Positions 26,109 to 35,589 are shown, counted from the stretch's first letter. The stretch is DNA of 64,000 nucleotides from VRUE01 sp963715455 (GCA_963715455.1 OY970245.1:992001-1056000); one strand, 5' to 3'. Numbers and translations: made by a program. The notes: generated by a model from the sequence alone, not told the origin.

Positions 26109-27598
26109 TCGGCGCCCCCGTACTCCTTGTAGGGGTACCACCATTCCTTACGCTCGATCTTCGACTCCATGTGGACGTGCTTGGTCTCCTGAAAGGCCTC
26201 GAGGCCCTCGCGGCCCAGCTCGCGGCCGAGGCCGGACTGCTTGAAGCCGCCGAAGGGGCCGGCGTCGTTGTCGGTCAGAGGGTCGTTGATCCAGACCGTG
26301 CCGGCGCGCAGCTCGCGCATGCAGCGCACGGCGCTCTCCAGGTCGCCGGTGTAGACGTTGGCGCCGAGGCCGAACTCGGTGCCGTTGGCCAGCTCGATCG
26401 CCTCGTCCAGCGAGCTGACGGGGACGATCGGGGCGACCGGGCCGAAGGTCTCCTCGGTGAGCAGCGCGCTGTCGGGTGCGGCGCCGGTTACCACCGCCGG
26501 GGCGAGGAAGTGACCGCGCTCCGTGGCGCCACCGTCACCGCCAACGAGGATCTCGGCGCCGGCCGCGGTCGCCGCTTCGAGCTGGGCGATCACCTTGGCC
26601 CGCTGCGGCTCGGAGACCATCGGGCCGATGTCGGTTGCCGTCTCGAATGGGTCGCCGAGCACGAGGCTGCGGGTGTGGTCGACGAAGGCGTCGACGTACT
26701 CGTCGAAGACCTGCTCGGCGACGTAGAAGCGCTCGGCCGAGGTGCAGACCTGGCCGGCGTTGAGGAAGGCGGCCCAGGCACCGCCGCGGGCGGCGACCTC
26801 GATCTCGGCGGCGACGTCGGCGCAGACGATGAAGGCGTCCTTGCCGCCCATCTCGAGGTTCATGCGCGCCATGCGCTCGGTGCAGGCGGCGGCCACCTTC
26901 TTGCCGGTCGCCACCGAACCGGTGAAGGCGACGCAGTCGACGTCTGGGTGGGCGGCGATCGCGGCGCCCACCTCACCCGCCCCGGCGACGATGTTGACCA
27001 CGCCGGCCGGCAAGTGCTCGAAGGGGCCGGCCAGCGCCAGGGTCGAGAGCGGGGTCAGCTCGGAGGGCTTGCAGACGACGCAGTTACCCGCCGCCAGCGC
27101 CGGGGCCACCTTCCAGGCGAGCAGCAGCAGCGGGTAGTTCCAGGGCACGATGCAGCCGACTACGCCGAGCGGGTCCTTGACCACCATCGCCAGCTGGCTC
27201 GACTCGATCGGCGGGATCACGCGGCCGGCATGGTCGCGACCGATCTCGGCGTAGTAGTCGAAGGCGGCCGCCGTCCACTCCAGCTCGTCGCGGTTCTCGA
27301 GCAGTGGCTTGCCGCCCTCGGCGGTCATCGTGCGGGCCAGGCCCTCGGCCTCGCTGCGCAGGCGGCGCGCAACCTCATGGAGCAGCTCGCAGCGCTCACC
27401 GGCGGTTGTCCGAGCCCAGCCTGGCCAGGCTTCGCGCGCTGCGGCGACGGCGGCGTCGATCTGCTCGGGCGAGGCGGCCGGCAGCTCGACGAACGTCTCG
27501 GCTGTATAAGGATTCTCGACTGCGAGCGGCTCGCCGGTGCCGGCGACCAACTCACCGCCGATCAGCAGGGACGGTGCGGGGTCGCTTCCGGTGAGCAT
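26105..27598 (-). CDS. NAD(P)-dependent aldehyde dehydrogenase, betaine-aldehyde type
   Basis: The product is 497 residues, full length for the family. The cofactor-binding motif is FTGSVATGKKVA. The catalytic glutamate lies in NLEMGGKDAFIV and the catalytic cysteine in NAGQVCTSAERFYV. VPWNYPLLLLAWKVAPALAA and EETFGPVAPIVP are also typical. It should oxidise an aldehyde to an acid in the cytoplasm; betaine-aldehyde or aminoaldehyde type is my best match. The stop overlaps the start of the amidase gene, so they share a transcript despite unrelated roles. Confidence 0.88.
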   Translation of the reverse strand: MLTGSDPAPSLLIGGELVAGTGEPLAVENPYTAETFVELPAASPEQIDAAVAAAREAWPGWARTTAGERCELLHEVARRLRSEAEGLARTMTAEGGKPLLENRDELEWTAAAFDYYAEIGRDHAGRVIPPIESSQLAMVVKDPLGVVGCIVPWNYPLLLLAWKVAPALAAGNCVVCKPSELTPLSTLALAGPFEHLPAGVVNIVAGAGEVGAAIAAHPDVDCVAFTGSVATGKKVAAACTERMARMNLEMGGKDAFIVCADVAAEIEVAARGGAWAAFLNAGQVCTSAERFYVAEQVFDEYVDAFVDHTRSLVLGDPFETATDIGPMVSEPQRAKVIAQLEAATAAGAEILVGGDGGATERGHFLAPAVVTGAAPDSALLTEETFGPVAPIVPVSSLDEAIELANGTEFGLGANVYTGDLESAVRCMRELRAGTVWINDPLTDNDAGPFGGFKQSGLGRELGREGLEAFQETKHVHMESKIERKEWWYPYKEYGGAE

Positions 27599-27625
27599 CG
27601 TTGCGATTCAGGCTATTACTTGTGC

Positions 27626-29989
27626 ATGTATCGGGAGGTGCATAGACCTTTGCGGCCCGCGATCGCCGGTATAGCGAGTGGCCTCGTCACCCTTGCGTTC
27701 GGCTTTGGGGCGCTCTGCGTCTTCTGGTTTACGGGCGACCATGACCCGTCTCTGACTGGCCTGTTCGAATACCGCAGCGCCACCGTCGGCGATGGTCTCC
27801 TGCTGCCTGTGCTCGTTGGCGTCCTCGCCGCCGCCGCCACCGCGCTGCGCAGCGCGGTGGCACCGCGCCGCCGCATGCTCGCGTCGTTGGGCGGCCTGCT
27901 GGGCGGCCTCTTGGGGGTGCTGGTGATCTGGCGCTGGCTCGAAGACCCAGATCCGCGCCTCAACTGGACCTGGCCCGCGCCCCACGACTTCAACTGCGCG
28001 GGCTGGGTTCACGCAGTCTTCCTGTGCGTTGCCGCGGCCGTCGTAGGTGCCCTGCTCGTCTACGTGCTGGTCAGCCTGCGTGCCCGCCGCAAGGAGGACG
28101 GAGGGTCGTTCGGCGCGTGGGCTTTCGGCGCGTGGGCGGCGGTGGGCCTCCTCGCCTTGATCCTGCGCGACAACCAGCAGGCTTCGGGCACGGAGGCGGC
28201 GCTGGCTACCAGCATGGCGATCGTCTTTGCAGCGCTGCTGGTCGTCGCTCTGGCCTTCTGGGCGGAGGGGAGGCGAATCGTCTCGTCGATCCTGGTTGGC
28301 GTGCTTGGTGCGGCAGGCACACTCGCCTACTGCTACTACTGGCCTCCTCCGCATCCTGGCTTGGTCGCGCCGCTCTGGATCCCGGTTGTCGCCTTGGCCT
28401 TCGCGCTCACCCAGCCGCTTTCCGCGGCGAGCGAGGCAGCCTTCAAAGGGCGTGCGGCGCTGTTGCTTGCCTCTGCCGTTGGAGCAGCGGGTGCTCTAGC
28501 GGTGGGCGTGCACGAGGTCGTGGATGGCCATCTGTGGTCGGTGCTCGCCAGCGGCTGCGCTGCCGCTGCGGCCCTGTTGGTGCCAGTAATTGCGATGGCC
28601 CCGGACAAGCTGCGTAGCGAGCTGCGTGAGGATCTGCTCGGGACCCTCGGCGTGGTCTGCTTCGTCATCGCCGCGCTGCTCAGCGCCGCATGGTTGGCAT
28701 TCGGCGAGTTCGACAAGCAGCACGCGCTGGCAACGCTCGGCGCGGTCGAGCTGACCTTCGACATCCTTGTCTTCACCCTCTTCCGCAATCGCTTCCGGGA
28801 CCTGGTCGACTCTGAGGCCAAGCTGGCGAGGGACAACCGCCCACCGCTCAGCCGTGAGGACGCTGAGTTCTGGCGAAAGCATGGACGCCTTCCCGAGCAG
28901 AAGCGCGGCAGCACGGAAGAAGAGGCGCGCAACGAGAAGGTCCGCTTTGGTGCCGTACCGGATCTGTACCTCAGCCTCTATGTCTTTGCCGCCGCAGCGC
29001 TCAGTGCGGTGGTCATCCTGCTCGCCGCCGCTGCCGATCCGATCGGCATCAACGATGTCGTTGTCGGGAACAATCCCGAAAGCGAGGTGCTCCTCCTCCT
29101 TGGCGCGGTGTTCCTGGGGGTACTCGTACTCGGCGGGCTGAGCGCCATGTGGGCTGCGCGGGAAGCGAGCCTTCCCGCGCATCATGCTCAGGGCCGGCGG
29201 CTGGGGGCAGGAGTGCTGCTCGGCGGCTTGGCCAGTGCCGCCGTTCTGGCCTTGACCACGCTGCTCGGCGGATCCATTAACCAGCCGGGTCTGGCCGCCG
29301 CCGCTGCCCTCGTCTACACATTGCTGGTCGTCGAGAGCCTCGTCTTTAGTCCTATGCGCTTGCAGCTCGAACGGGTTGACCTAAGCCGCGCCCTCTTGGT
29401 CGGCGTGACTGGCGTCGCCGTCTTCGCTGCCTCATTCTGGCTTTTTGCCGTGGGGGTCTGGTCCGACGGCGGCCCAGCGAGCGTCTGGAGAATCGGCGCG
29501 GCCTCGACGCTCGTTCTTGGATCCTGCTTCGTGCTCGCAGCGTCGACAGGCATTGCGCTGGCGAAGGCAGGATCGGGAAGGGCGATGACGCCCTCGGACC
29601 CCGATGTGAACGTCACCCTCGACCAGTTCCTCTATGCCCTCTTCATGTTTCTGATCGGGGTCTTTCCAGTGGCCGCTGCGGCGCAGATCGACGCTGCCAG
29701 TGGCGATTCGTTCGGCTTGGTGAGCAGCTTGATGTTCCTGCCGGGTGTGTTCGGAGCTTTCATCTGGGTCGTCGACAACAACTCCACTCACCACCGGGTC
29801 GAGGGGGAGCTTGCGGACCCGAGGCCGGCGATGTGGGAGCAAGCCGGCTGGGACTCAGTGGCCGCCAGGAAGCTGCTGGTCGAGTACCGAGAGGCCATGC
29901 ACCTCCATGGCAAATTGCAGAACCGTGGAGCGGTAGCCGCCCTGGTCGCCGCGTTGGTCTTCGTGGCCGCCAAGTTGATGGGGGCTTGA
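27626..29989 (+). CDS. Large polytopic membrane protein of unknown function
   Basis: This encodes 787 residues from the ATG at 27,626; no good ribosome binding site is visible, and a GTG four codons later is possible. I count roughly 16-18 hydrophobic segments across the length, broken by a charged cytoplasmic loop at about 395-440 (RDLVDSEAKLARDNRPPLSR, EDAEFWRKHGRLPEQKRG). A soluble C-terminal stretch (VEGELADPRPAMWEQAGWDS) precedes a last span. No transporter signature is recognised. It diverges from the aldehyde dehydrogenase gene with 27 bases between starts. Confidence 0.65.
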   Translation: MYREVHRPLRPAIAGIASGLVTLAFGFGALCVFWFTGDHDPSLTGLFEYRSATVGDGLLLPVLVGVLAAAATALRSAVAPRRRMLASLGGLLGGLLGVLVIWRWLEDPDPRLNWTWPAPHDFNCAGWVHAVFLCVAAAVVGALLVYVLVSLRARRKEDGGSFGAWAFGAWAAVGLLALILRDNQQASGTEAALATSMAIVFAALLVVALAFWAEGRRIVSSILVGVLGAAGTLAYCYYWPPPHPGLVAPLWIPVVALAFALTQPLSAASEAAFKGRAALLLASAVGAAGALAVGVHEVVDGHLWSVLASGCAAAAALLVPVIAMAPDKLRSELREDLLGTLGVVCFVIAALLSAAWLAFGEFDKQHALATLGAVELTFDILVFTLFRNRFRDLVDSEAKLARDNRPPLSREDAEFWRKHGRLPEQKRGSTEEEARNEKVRFGAVPDLYLSLYVFAAAALSAVVILLAAAADPIGINDVVVGNNPESEVLLLLGAVFLGVLVLGGLSAMWAAREASLPAHHAQGRRLGAGVLLGGLASAAVLALTTLLGGSINQPGLAAAAALVYTLLVVESLVFSPMRLQLERVDLSRALLVGVTGVAVFAASFWLFAVGVWSDGGPASVWRIGAASTLVLGSCFVLAASTGIALAKAGSGRAMTPSDPDVNVTLDQFLYALFMFLIGVFPVAAAAQIDAASGDSFGLVSSLMFLPGVFGAFIWVVDNNSTHHRVEGELADPRPAMWEQAGWDSVAARKLLVEYREAMHLHGKLQNRGAVAALVAALVFVAAKLMGA

Positions 29990-30084
29990 CGACGACGGCA
30001 AGGCCGGACGACGACCAGGGATTATCGCTGCCCCTGGGAGGGGACTAGAGTCGAACCACCGCAATCCCAGAGCATGGAGGAGAG

Positions 30085-30447
30085 ATGATCAGCAAGGCAG
30101 ACTTCATCGGAGTTCCCTCGCAGGACGCCGAGCGCTCGCGGCAGTTCTACATCGAAACGCTTGGCCTGCGGCCGGACGAGCATTCGCGGTTCGAGTTCTG
30201 GGCAGGAGACACCTGCTTCGGTATCTGGGAGCCGGCCAAGTTCGGCATGGAGTTCGCGCCACAGAAGAACGCCCATCCCGCCCTGCACGTCGACGACGTG
30301 GCCGCCGCGCGAGCCGAGCTGGAGGCGAAAGGCGTCGCCTTCAACGGCGAGATCATGGACACCGGCGTGTGTCACATGGCCTTCTTCAACGACCCTGACG
30401 GCAATGACCTGATGCTCCACAACCGCTACGCGCCTTACGAGGACTAG
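30085..30447 (+). CDS. VOC-family protein
   Basis: This is a 120-residue single VOC module. Its features are DFIGVPSQDAERSRQFYIET, LGLRPDEHSRFEFWAGDTCF, HPALHVDDVAAARAELEAKG and CHMAFFNDPDGNDLMLHNRY, where His, Glu and Asp or Asn could bind a metal. GGAGGAGAG precedes the ATG. The substrate is unknown. It lies upstream of a flavin monooxygenase on the same strand with a 94-base gap, so co-transcription is possible but not certain. Confidence 0.85.
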   Translation: MISKADFIGVPSQDAERSRQFYIETLGLRPDEHSRFEFWAGDTCFGIWEPAKFGMEFAPQKNAHPALHVDDVAAARAELEAKGVAFNGEIMDTGVCHMAFFNDPDGNDLMLHNRYAPYED

Positions 30448-30541
30448 GGAGTCGATCACCGGGACCTCCACCGGCCTAGCTGTGTGAGATCGGCACGGGC
30501 TTGTACTGGCTGACCAGCCAGCGTGCCAGAATGCCCGTGGC

Positions 30542-32047
30542 GTGAGCGCGAACGGGGGACAGAGCGAGCACCTCGATGTGCTGATCGTCGGCGCCGGCCT
30601 TTCCGGCGTCGGCGCGGCGCACCACCTGCAGGAGGCGTTCCCCTGGCGCAGCTACGCGATCTTCGAGGCACGTGAGGACTTGGGGGGGACCTGGGACCTC
30701 TTCCGCTACCCGGGCATCCGCTCGGACTCCGACATGCACACGCTCGGCTACCGCTTCAAGCCCTGGACCCGGGCGAAGTCGATTACCGACGGCGAGTCGA
30801 TTCTCGAGTACGTGCGCGAGACCGCGCGCGAGGCGGGCATCGACCGCCACATCCGCTTCGGCCACCGCGTCGTTCGCGCAGAGTGGTCCAGCCAGGAGGC
30901 TCGCTGGGCGGTGGAGGCGGAGCGCACCGACACAGGCGAGACGGTGAGCCTGACCTGTGGCTACCTCTGGGTCTGCAGCGGCTACTACCGCTACGACGAA
31001 GGCTTCTCGCCCGAGTTCGAGGGCAGCGAGGATTTCGCCGGCGAGATCGTCCACCCCCAGCACTGGCCCGAGGGGCTCGACTACGCTGGCAAGCGGGTGG
31101 TGGTGATCGGCAGCGGCGCAACGGCGGTGACCCTGGTACCCGCAATGGCCGAGCAGGCCGCGCACGTGACGATGCTGCAGCGCTCGCCCACCTACATCGC
31201 CTCGATGCCGGCGGAAGACCCGATCGCCAGCGGGCTGAGGCGGTTCCTGCCGCACCGCGCCGTGTACCCGATCGTGCGCTGGAAGAACGTGCTGCTGCAG
31301 TCGCTCTTCTACCAGCTCAGCCGCCGCCGGCCGGACGTCGTGAAGAAACTGATCCGGCGCGGCGTCGAACGCTCGCTGCCGCCCGGCTACGACGTCGACA
31401 AGCACTTCAAGCCGAAGTACGACCCCTGGGACCAGCGCATGTGCCTTGTTCCCAACGGCGACCTCTTTGAGGCGATCCGCGGGGGCAGGGCGACGGTCGT
31501 CACCGAGACGATCGAGCGCTTCACCGAGACCGGCATCAGGCTCGACTCCGGTGAGCAGCTGGAGGCCGATGTGATCGTCACGGCTACCGGTCTTAACCTG
31601 CTCTTCCTCGGTGGTATGGAGCTGATCGTCGACGGCGAGGTGGTCGAGATCTCCAAGAAGATGGCCTACAAGGGAATGATGCTCAGCGGCGTCCCCAACT
31701 GCGCCTTCACGGTCGGCTATACCAACGCCTCCTGGACGCTGAAGGCGGACCTCACCTCCGAGTACGTCTGCCGCATCCTCGCCCACATGGACGCCCACGG
31801 CTACCGCCAGAGCGTGCCCGAGATCACCGATACCAGCGTCGAGGAGATGCCGCTGCTCGACTTCACCTCCGGCTACGTGCTGCGCTCCCTGCACGAATTC
31901 CCCAAGCAGGGCTCGAGAGAGCCCTGGAAGCTGCGCCAGAACTACGTGCTCGACATCCGCACGATCCGCCGCGGGCCGGTCGAAGACGGCGCCATGCAGT
32001 TCTCTGCCTTGCGAGCCCAACCGGCGCGCGAGAAGATCTCCGCCTGA
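30542..32047 (+). CDS. Flavin-dependent monooxygenase, Baeyer-Villiger type
   Basis: The product is 501 residues from GTG. The FAD-binding motif VLIVGAGLSGVGAAHHL is at the N-terminus, and the NADPH motif VVVIGSGATAVTLVPAMAE lies near residue 185. The FxGxxxHxxxWP fingerprint of Baeyer-Villiger and related monooxygenases is exact as FAGEIVHPQHWP. The sequence resembles EthA-like enzymes (DMHTLGYRFKPWTR, YDVDKHFKPKYDPWDQR). It should insert oxygen into ketones or oxidise heteroatoms. It overlaps by one base with a flavodoxin-like partner. Confidence 0.9.
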   Translation: MSANGGQSEHLDVLIVGAGLSGVGAAHHLQEAFPWRSYAIFEAREDLGGTWDLFRYPGIRSDSDMHTLGYRFKPWTRAKSITDGESILEYVRETAREAGIDRHIRFGHRVVRAEWSSQEARWAVEAERTDTGETVSLTCGYLWVCSGYYRYDEGFSPEFEGSEDFAGEIVHPQHWPEGLDYAGKRVVVIGSGATAVTLVPAMAEQAAHVTMLQRSPTYIASMPAEDPIASGLRRFLPHRAVYPIVRWKNVLLQSLFYQLSRRRPDVVKKLIRRGVERSLPPGYDVDKHFKPKYDPWDQRMCLVPNGDLFEAIRGGRATVVTETIERFTETGIRLDSGEQLEADVIVTATGLNLLFLGGMELIVDGEVVEISKKMAYKGMMLSGVPNCAFTVGYTNASWTLKADLTSEYVCRILAHMDAHGYRQSVPEITDTSVEEMPLLDFTSGYVLRSLHEFPKQGSREPWKLRQNYVLDIRTIRRGPVEDGAMQFSALRAQPAREKISA

Positions 32048-32751
32048 TGGCGGACTATTCGGACCTGCGCGCCCTCTTCATCAACTGCACGCTGAAGCGC
32101 AGCCCGGAGGTCTCCAACACGCAGGGGCTGATGGATCTCTCGATGGAGATCATGCGCCGCAACGGGGTGACGGTCGAGTCGATCCGCGCCGTCGACCACG
32201 AGATCGCCAGCGGCGTTTGGCCGGACATGACCGAGCACGGCTGGGAGCACGATGAGTGGCCAGCGATCTTCGAGAAGGTGCTGGCTGCCGACATCCTCGT
32301 GCTCGGCATGCCGATCTGGCTGGGCGAGAAGTCCTCGGTGGCCACCGGAGTGATCGAGCGGCTCTACGGCAACTCGCACCTGCTCAACGACGCCGGCCAG
32401 TACGCCTACTACGGCCGCGTCGGAGGGTGCCTGGTGACCGGCAACGAGGACGGGATCAAGCACTGCGCGATGAACGTGCTCTACTCGTTGCAGCACCTCG
32501 GCTACACGATCCCGCCGCAGGTCGACGCCGGCTGGATCGGCGAGGCGGGGCCCGGCCCCTCGTACCTCGACGAGGGCTCCGGCGGGCCCGAGAATGACTT
32601 CACCAACCGCAACACCACCTTCGCGGCGTGGAACATGCTTCACCTGGCGCGCATGCTCAAGGACGCCGGTGGCATTCCCGCGCATGGCAACCAGCGCAGC
32701 GAGTGGGAGGCGGGTTGTCGCTTTGACTTTCCCAACCCCGAGCACCGCTGA
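32047..32751 (+). CDS. NAD(P)H-dependent FMN reductase/flavodoxin-like protein
   Basis: The product is 234 residues of flavodoxin fold. The phosphate-binding loop region is ALFINCTLKRSPEVSNTQGL and the second flavin loop is LVLGMPIWLGEKSSVATGVI. CLVTGNEDGIKHCAMNVLYS and the late AGWIGEAGPGPSY are typical of the NADPH-dependent FMN reductase family. Its ATG overlaps the stop of the monooxygenase gene, so translation is coupled. It may supply reduced flavin to that enzyme or reduce quinones independently. Confidence 0.85.
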   Translation: MADYSDLRALFINCTLKRSPEVSNTQGLMDLSMEIMRRNGVTVESIRAVDHEIASGVWPDMTEHGWEHDEWPAIFEKVLAADILVLGMPIWLGEKSSVATGVIERLYGNSHLLNDAGQYAYYGRVGGCLVTGNEDGIKHCAMNVLYSLQHLGYTIPPQVDAGWIGEAGPGPSYLDEGSGGPENDFTNRNTTFAAWNMLHLARMLKDAGGIPAHGNQRSEWEAGCRFDFPNPEHR

Positions 32752-32838
32752 GCGTTAACTCCAACACTGCTTGAGCAAATATGCTCCGCGCTAATTGAGC
32801 AAACTAGCGCGAGCATCGCTCGCAGAAGTGAGGGTGAA

Positions 32839-33771
32839 ATGGCAACGCTTCGAGTGGCCACTTTCAACGCGGAGAACCTCTTCGCGCGCTGGAAGTTCGC
32901 CAAAGACATCGACCCGGCGGAGGCGAACAAGCGGGGTTGGACGGTCGACGAGACGCTCTTCGAAGAACTGGGCGTCGATGCGAAGACCTTGACCGGGATG
33001 GCGGTGCGTGAGGTGGACGCGGACGTGATCGCCTTCCAGGAGGTGGAGAACGTCGACACGCTCAAGCACTTTCGCAGCCAGTTCCTCGGCGGCCGCTCGG
33101 CCTACCCCTACGTGGCTGGGATCGACGGCAACGACCCGCGGATGATCGACGTGGCTGTGCTCAGCAAATTACCCATCGTTCGGGTGCGCTCCCATCAGCA
33201 CCTGATGGACCCCGAGAAACCGACCACCACGCTGTTCTCCCGCGACTGCCTCGAAGTCGACATCGAAGTGGAGAAGGAAGTGATCGTCACCCTCTTCGTC
33301 AACCATCTCAAGGCGATGCTGGGCGGCAGGAAAGAGACCCGCGCTCGGCGCGAATCCCAGGCGAAGAAGGTGCTCGAGCTGATCAAGGACCGCTTCGGGG
33401 CCAAAGCGGGCAAAGCACCGTTCATCGTTCTCGGTGACTTCAATGACTACCTCGAGAAAGACAAACAGGGCGAGACCGGCATCGCCGATCTGGTCAAGTG
33501 GGACCAGGTGGAGAACGTGGTTGACAGGTTGCCGGCGAGCGAACGCTGGACTCACTACTACGCCAGCCGCAAGGTCTACAAGCAGCTCGATTACTTGCTG
33601 CTCTCCAAGTCGCTTGCGAAAGCGAGTGACGGGGAACCGGAGATCATGCGCAAGGGCACCCCGTTGCGTGCTGTCGAATACACCGGCGAGCGATTCCCGG
33701 GGGTGGGGGAGGACAACCCAAAGGCGTCCGACCACTGCCCGGTGGTGATGGACGTGACCATCGGGGCTTAG
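32839..33771 (+). CDS. Endonuclease/exonuclease/phosphatase-family protein
   Basis: The product is 310 residues with the four EEP motifs: RVATFNAENLFARW, AFQEVENVDTL, FIVLGDFNDYLEKD and ASDHCPVVMDV. The central VNHLKAMLGGRKETRARRES carries the catalytic His region. There is no signal peptide, so it acts in the cytoplasm or leaves by another route. The family contains DNases, RNases and phosphodiesterases, and I cannot choose between these. An 87-base spacer upstream contains TTGAGCAAA twice (32,772 and 32,800), a possible operator. Confidence 0.85.
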   Translation: MATLRVATFNAENLFARWKFAKDIDPAEANKRGWTVDETLFEELGVDAKTLTGMAVREVDADVIAFQEVENVDTLKHFRSQFLGGRSAYPYVAGIDGNDPRMIDVAVLSKLPIVRVRSHQHLMDPEKPTTTLFSRDCLEVDIEVEKEVIVTLFVNHLKAMLGGRKETRARRESQAKKVLELIKDRFGAKAGKAPFIVLGDFNDYLEKDKQGETGIADLVKWDQVENVVDRLPASERWTHYYASRKVYKQLDYLLLSKSLAKASDGEPEIMRKGTPLRAVEYTGERFPGVGEDNPKASDHCPVVMDVTIGA

Positions 33772-33803
33772 GCCCGAACTGCGGTGCCGTTCTGTGGGCC
33801 GGC

Positions 33804-34622
33804 TTACGCCGCGCCCGCGGACGGCTCCGGCAGCACAGCGATCGCTCGTCCAGGAGCGCCGCTGGCAACGGCGATCTTCACCGGCAGGAAGACAAAGGAG
33901 GCGCCGCGCGCCGGCAGCCGCTCGAGGTTGGTGAGCATCTCGACGAAGAGCATCCCGCGGCTCAGCCCCTCGACGTGGACTTCGTAGCCCTCCTCCGCCG
34001 AGCCCATGCTGGGCGCGTCGATGCCGAGCGTCGCCACCCCGCGTTCGTGCAAGAACACGGCGACGGCCGGCTCGGGCGCCGGCCAGGCGGGCCGCGACTG
34101 GAGCACGACGGGCTCGTGCACGAACGCCCTACCGGCTTCCCCCTTGACGTAGTGCTTGGACCAGCCGGTCAGCAGCAGGACGATCTCGCCGGGTTGCAGC
34201 CGCCCGTGCTCCTCCTCCCAGGCTTCGAGGTGGGCGACGCCGATCGGCGGGCTGACGCCGGGCTCGGCCTGACCGTCGAGGTGGCGTAGGTCGATCACCG
34301 CGGCGGGGCCGATCAGCTTGGCGAGGTCGAGTGTCTCGGCGCTTGCTCTGCCCAGCGGCCCGGCGTTGGGCAGGCCGGAGCCGGCCGGGGGAATCATGTG
34401 CGAGGGAGCGTCGACGTGGGTGCCGGCGTGCTCGTCGACGATGATGAAGTGGGTTACGTACTCGCCCAGCGAGCAGCAGCTGGCGCCGCTCGGCAGCTCG
34501 CCCTCCTCGTACCAGCTCCAGTTCTTGTGGGCGAAGGGCATGTGCTCGGGCCAGGTGCCCGGCAGGTGCTCGGAGAGCGTTACCGAGAGGTCGACGAGTT
34601 TGTCTGGAGCGACATCGATCAA
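33804..34622 (-). CDS. Cyclase-family metal hydrolase (kynurenine formamidase-like)
   Basis: The product is 272 residues of the cyclase family PF04199. The metal-binding motif HxGTHxDxPxH is exact as HAGTHVDAPSH. VIDLRHLDGQAEPG, ERGVATLGIDAPSMG and LERLPARGASFVFLPVKI are also typical. Members hydrolyse cyclic amides or formylkynurenine, but no tryptophan-degradation genes are nearby, so the substrate is open. It is convergent with the EEP gene and follows the exonuclease gene on the same strand. Confidence 0.87.
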   Translation of the reverse strand: MIDVAPDKLVDLSVTLSEHLPGTWPEHMPFAHKNWSWYEEGELPSGASCCSLGEYVTHFIIVDEHAGTHVDAPSHMIPPAGSGLPNAGPLGRASAETLDLAKLIGPAAVIDLRHLDGQAEPGVSPPIGVAHLEAWEEEHGRLQPGEIVLLLTGWSKHYVKGEAGRAFVHEPVVLQSRPAWPAPEPAVAVFLHERGVATLGIDAPSMGSAEEGYEVHVEGLSRGMLFVEMLTNLERLPARGASFVFLPVKIAVASGAPGRAIAVLPEPSAGAA

Positions 34623-34652
34623 GTCCTCCAGAGTATTAACGACGAGTGCGGA

Positions 34653-35519
34653 TCAGGCTTGCGCCAGGAGCCGCTCGGCAAGGCGGTTCATGCCGCGCTC
34701 GTGGGCGGCCTTGGCGGCGCCGGCCCAGTCGGTCTGGCGATCGGGTGGCGGCTCGACTCCTGCGTCGCGCAGGGTAGCGATGTCCTTGAAGGCACGCAGG
34801 TCGTCAGCCGCCTCCAGCAGGGCGGCGCGCAGGGCGGGACGGGGCTCGCGGATCGCGTTTTCGAGGATTGCCTCTAGCGAGCCGTGGCGGCGCAGCAGCT
34901 CGGCGGCCGTCTTCGGCCCGACACCCTTGGCGCCGGGCAGGCCGTCCGAGGGGTCGCCGCGCAGGGCGATGAAGTCGGGCACCAGCTCGGGCTCGATGCC
35001 GTAGCGCTCGCGCACCTCGGCGGGGCCAACTTCTTCGGCGCCCTTTCCTTTGCCGCCGGTCTTCACGTAGAGCACGGTTACCCGCTCTGCCGCGCACTGG
35101 TACATGTCGCGATCGCCGGTGAGCAGCAGGGCTCGTCCACCAGCCTCGGCCTCCTGGTGGGCGTAGGTGCCGAGCAGGTCGTCGGCCTCGAGGTCGTCGC
35201 TGGTGGCGACGGTCCAGCCGAAGGCCTCGAAGAAGTCGCGGCCGGCGGCGAACTGGGGCGAGAGATCGTCAGGCATCGCCGCCTCGCGCTCCGCGTGGTA
35301 GGCCGGGTAGAGCTCGGTGCGGTAGGAAGCTGCGTCCGGGCCGAAGCAGAGGACGACGGCGCGCGGCTCGTAGCGTTCGACCTCGCGCAGGATCAGGTTG
35401 GCGGTACCGAGCAGCGCGTTGACTGGCCTGCCATCCGCCCCCTTGATCGAGTCCGGCAGCGCGTAGAAGGCGCGGAACAGCATCGAGGGCGTATCGACGG
35501 CAAGCAACGGCTGGGCCAC
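34653..35519 (-). CDS. 5'-3' exonuclease (DNA polymerase I N-terminal type)
   Basis: This encodes 288 residues from the GTG at 35,519, which begins VAQPLLAVDTPSMLFRAFYA; the open frame continues upstream into a large palindrome and is not used. It corresponds to the stand-alone flap/5' exonuclease domain. Metal-binding acidic clusters are in SDDLEADDLLGTYA and LLTGDRDMYQ. The helix-hairpin-helix motif is DPSDGLPGAKGVGPKTAAEL. Such proteins process flaps and RNA primers and may back up DNA polymerase I. It diverges from an ABC exporter operon. Confidence 0.88.
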   Translation of the reverse strand: MAQPLLAVDTPSMLFRAFYALPDSIKGADGRPVNALLGTANLILREVERYEPRAVVLCFGPDAASYRTELYPAYHAEREAAMPDDLSPQFAAGRDFFEAFGWTVATSDDLEADDLLGTYAHQEAEAGGRALLLTGDRDMYQCAAERVTVLYVKTGGKGKGAEEVGPAEVRERYGIEPELVPDFIALRGDPSDGLPGAKGVGPKTAAELLRRHGSLEAILENAIREPRPALRAALLEAADDLRAFKDIATLRDAGVEPPPDRQTDWAGAAKAAHERGMNRLAERLLAQA

Positions 35520-35540
35520 GTGACCCAGCCTAGAGTTTGT

Positions 35541-35589
35541 GCTGACTTCGCCTTTGTTCGCCATAGCGGCGAACAAAGGCGAAGTCAGC
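35541..35589. repeat. Large perfect palindrome, REP-like
   Basis: A perfect 22-base-pair stem pairs 35,541-35,562 with 35,568-35,589 around the loop ATAGC. The core GACTTCGCCTTT...AAAGGCGAAGTC recurs at 46,821-46,866, also with a central CATAG. It lies between divergent genes, so a terminator role is unlikely. A dispersed extragenic palindrome is the better description. Confidence 0.7.

Noticed and set aside
25982..27625. Plus-strand frame that could extend the 787-residue membrane protein by about 548 codons
   Set aside because: The extension is antisense to the aldehyde dehydrogenase gene and reads as low-complexity Arg/Leu/Gly/Val sequence. The start at 27,626 is the sensible one.
30476..32020. 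Minus-strand frame of about 514 codons
   Set aside because: It is antisense to the flavin monooxygenase gene, which carries exact family motifs. The frame itself has none.
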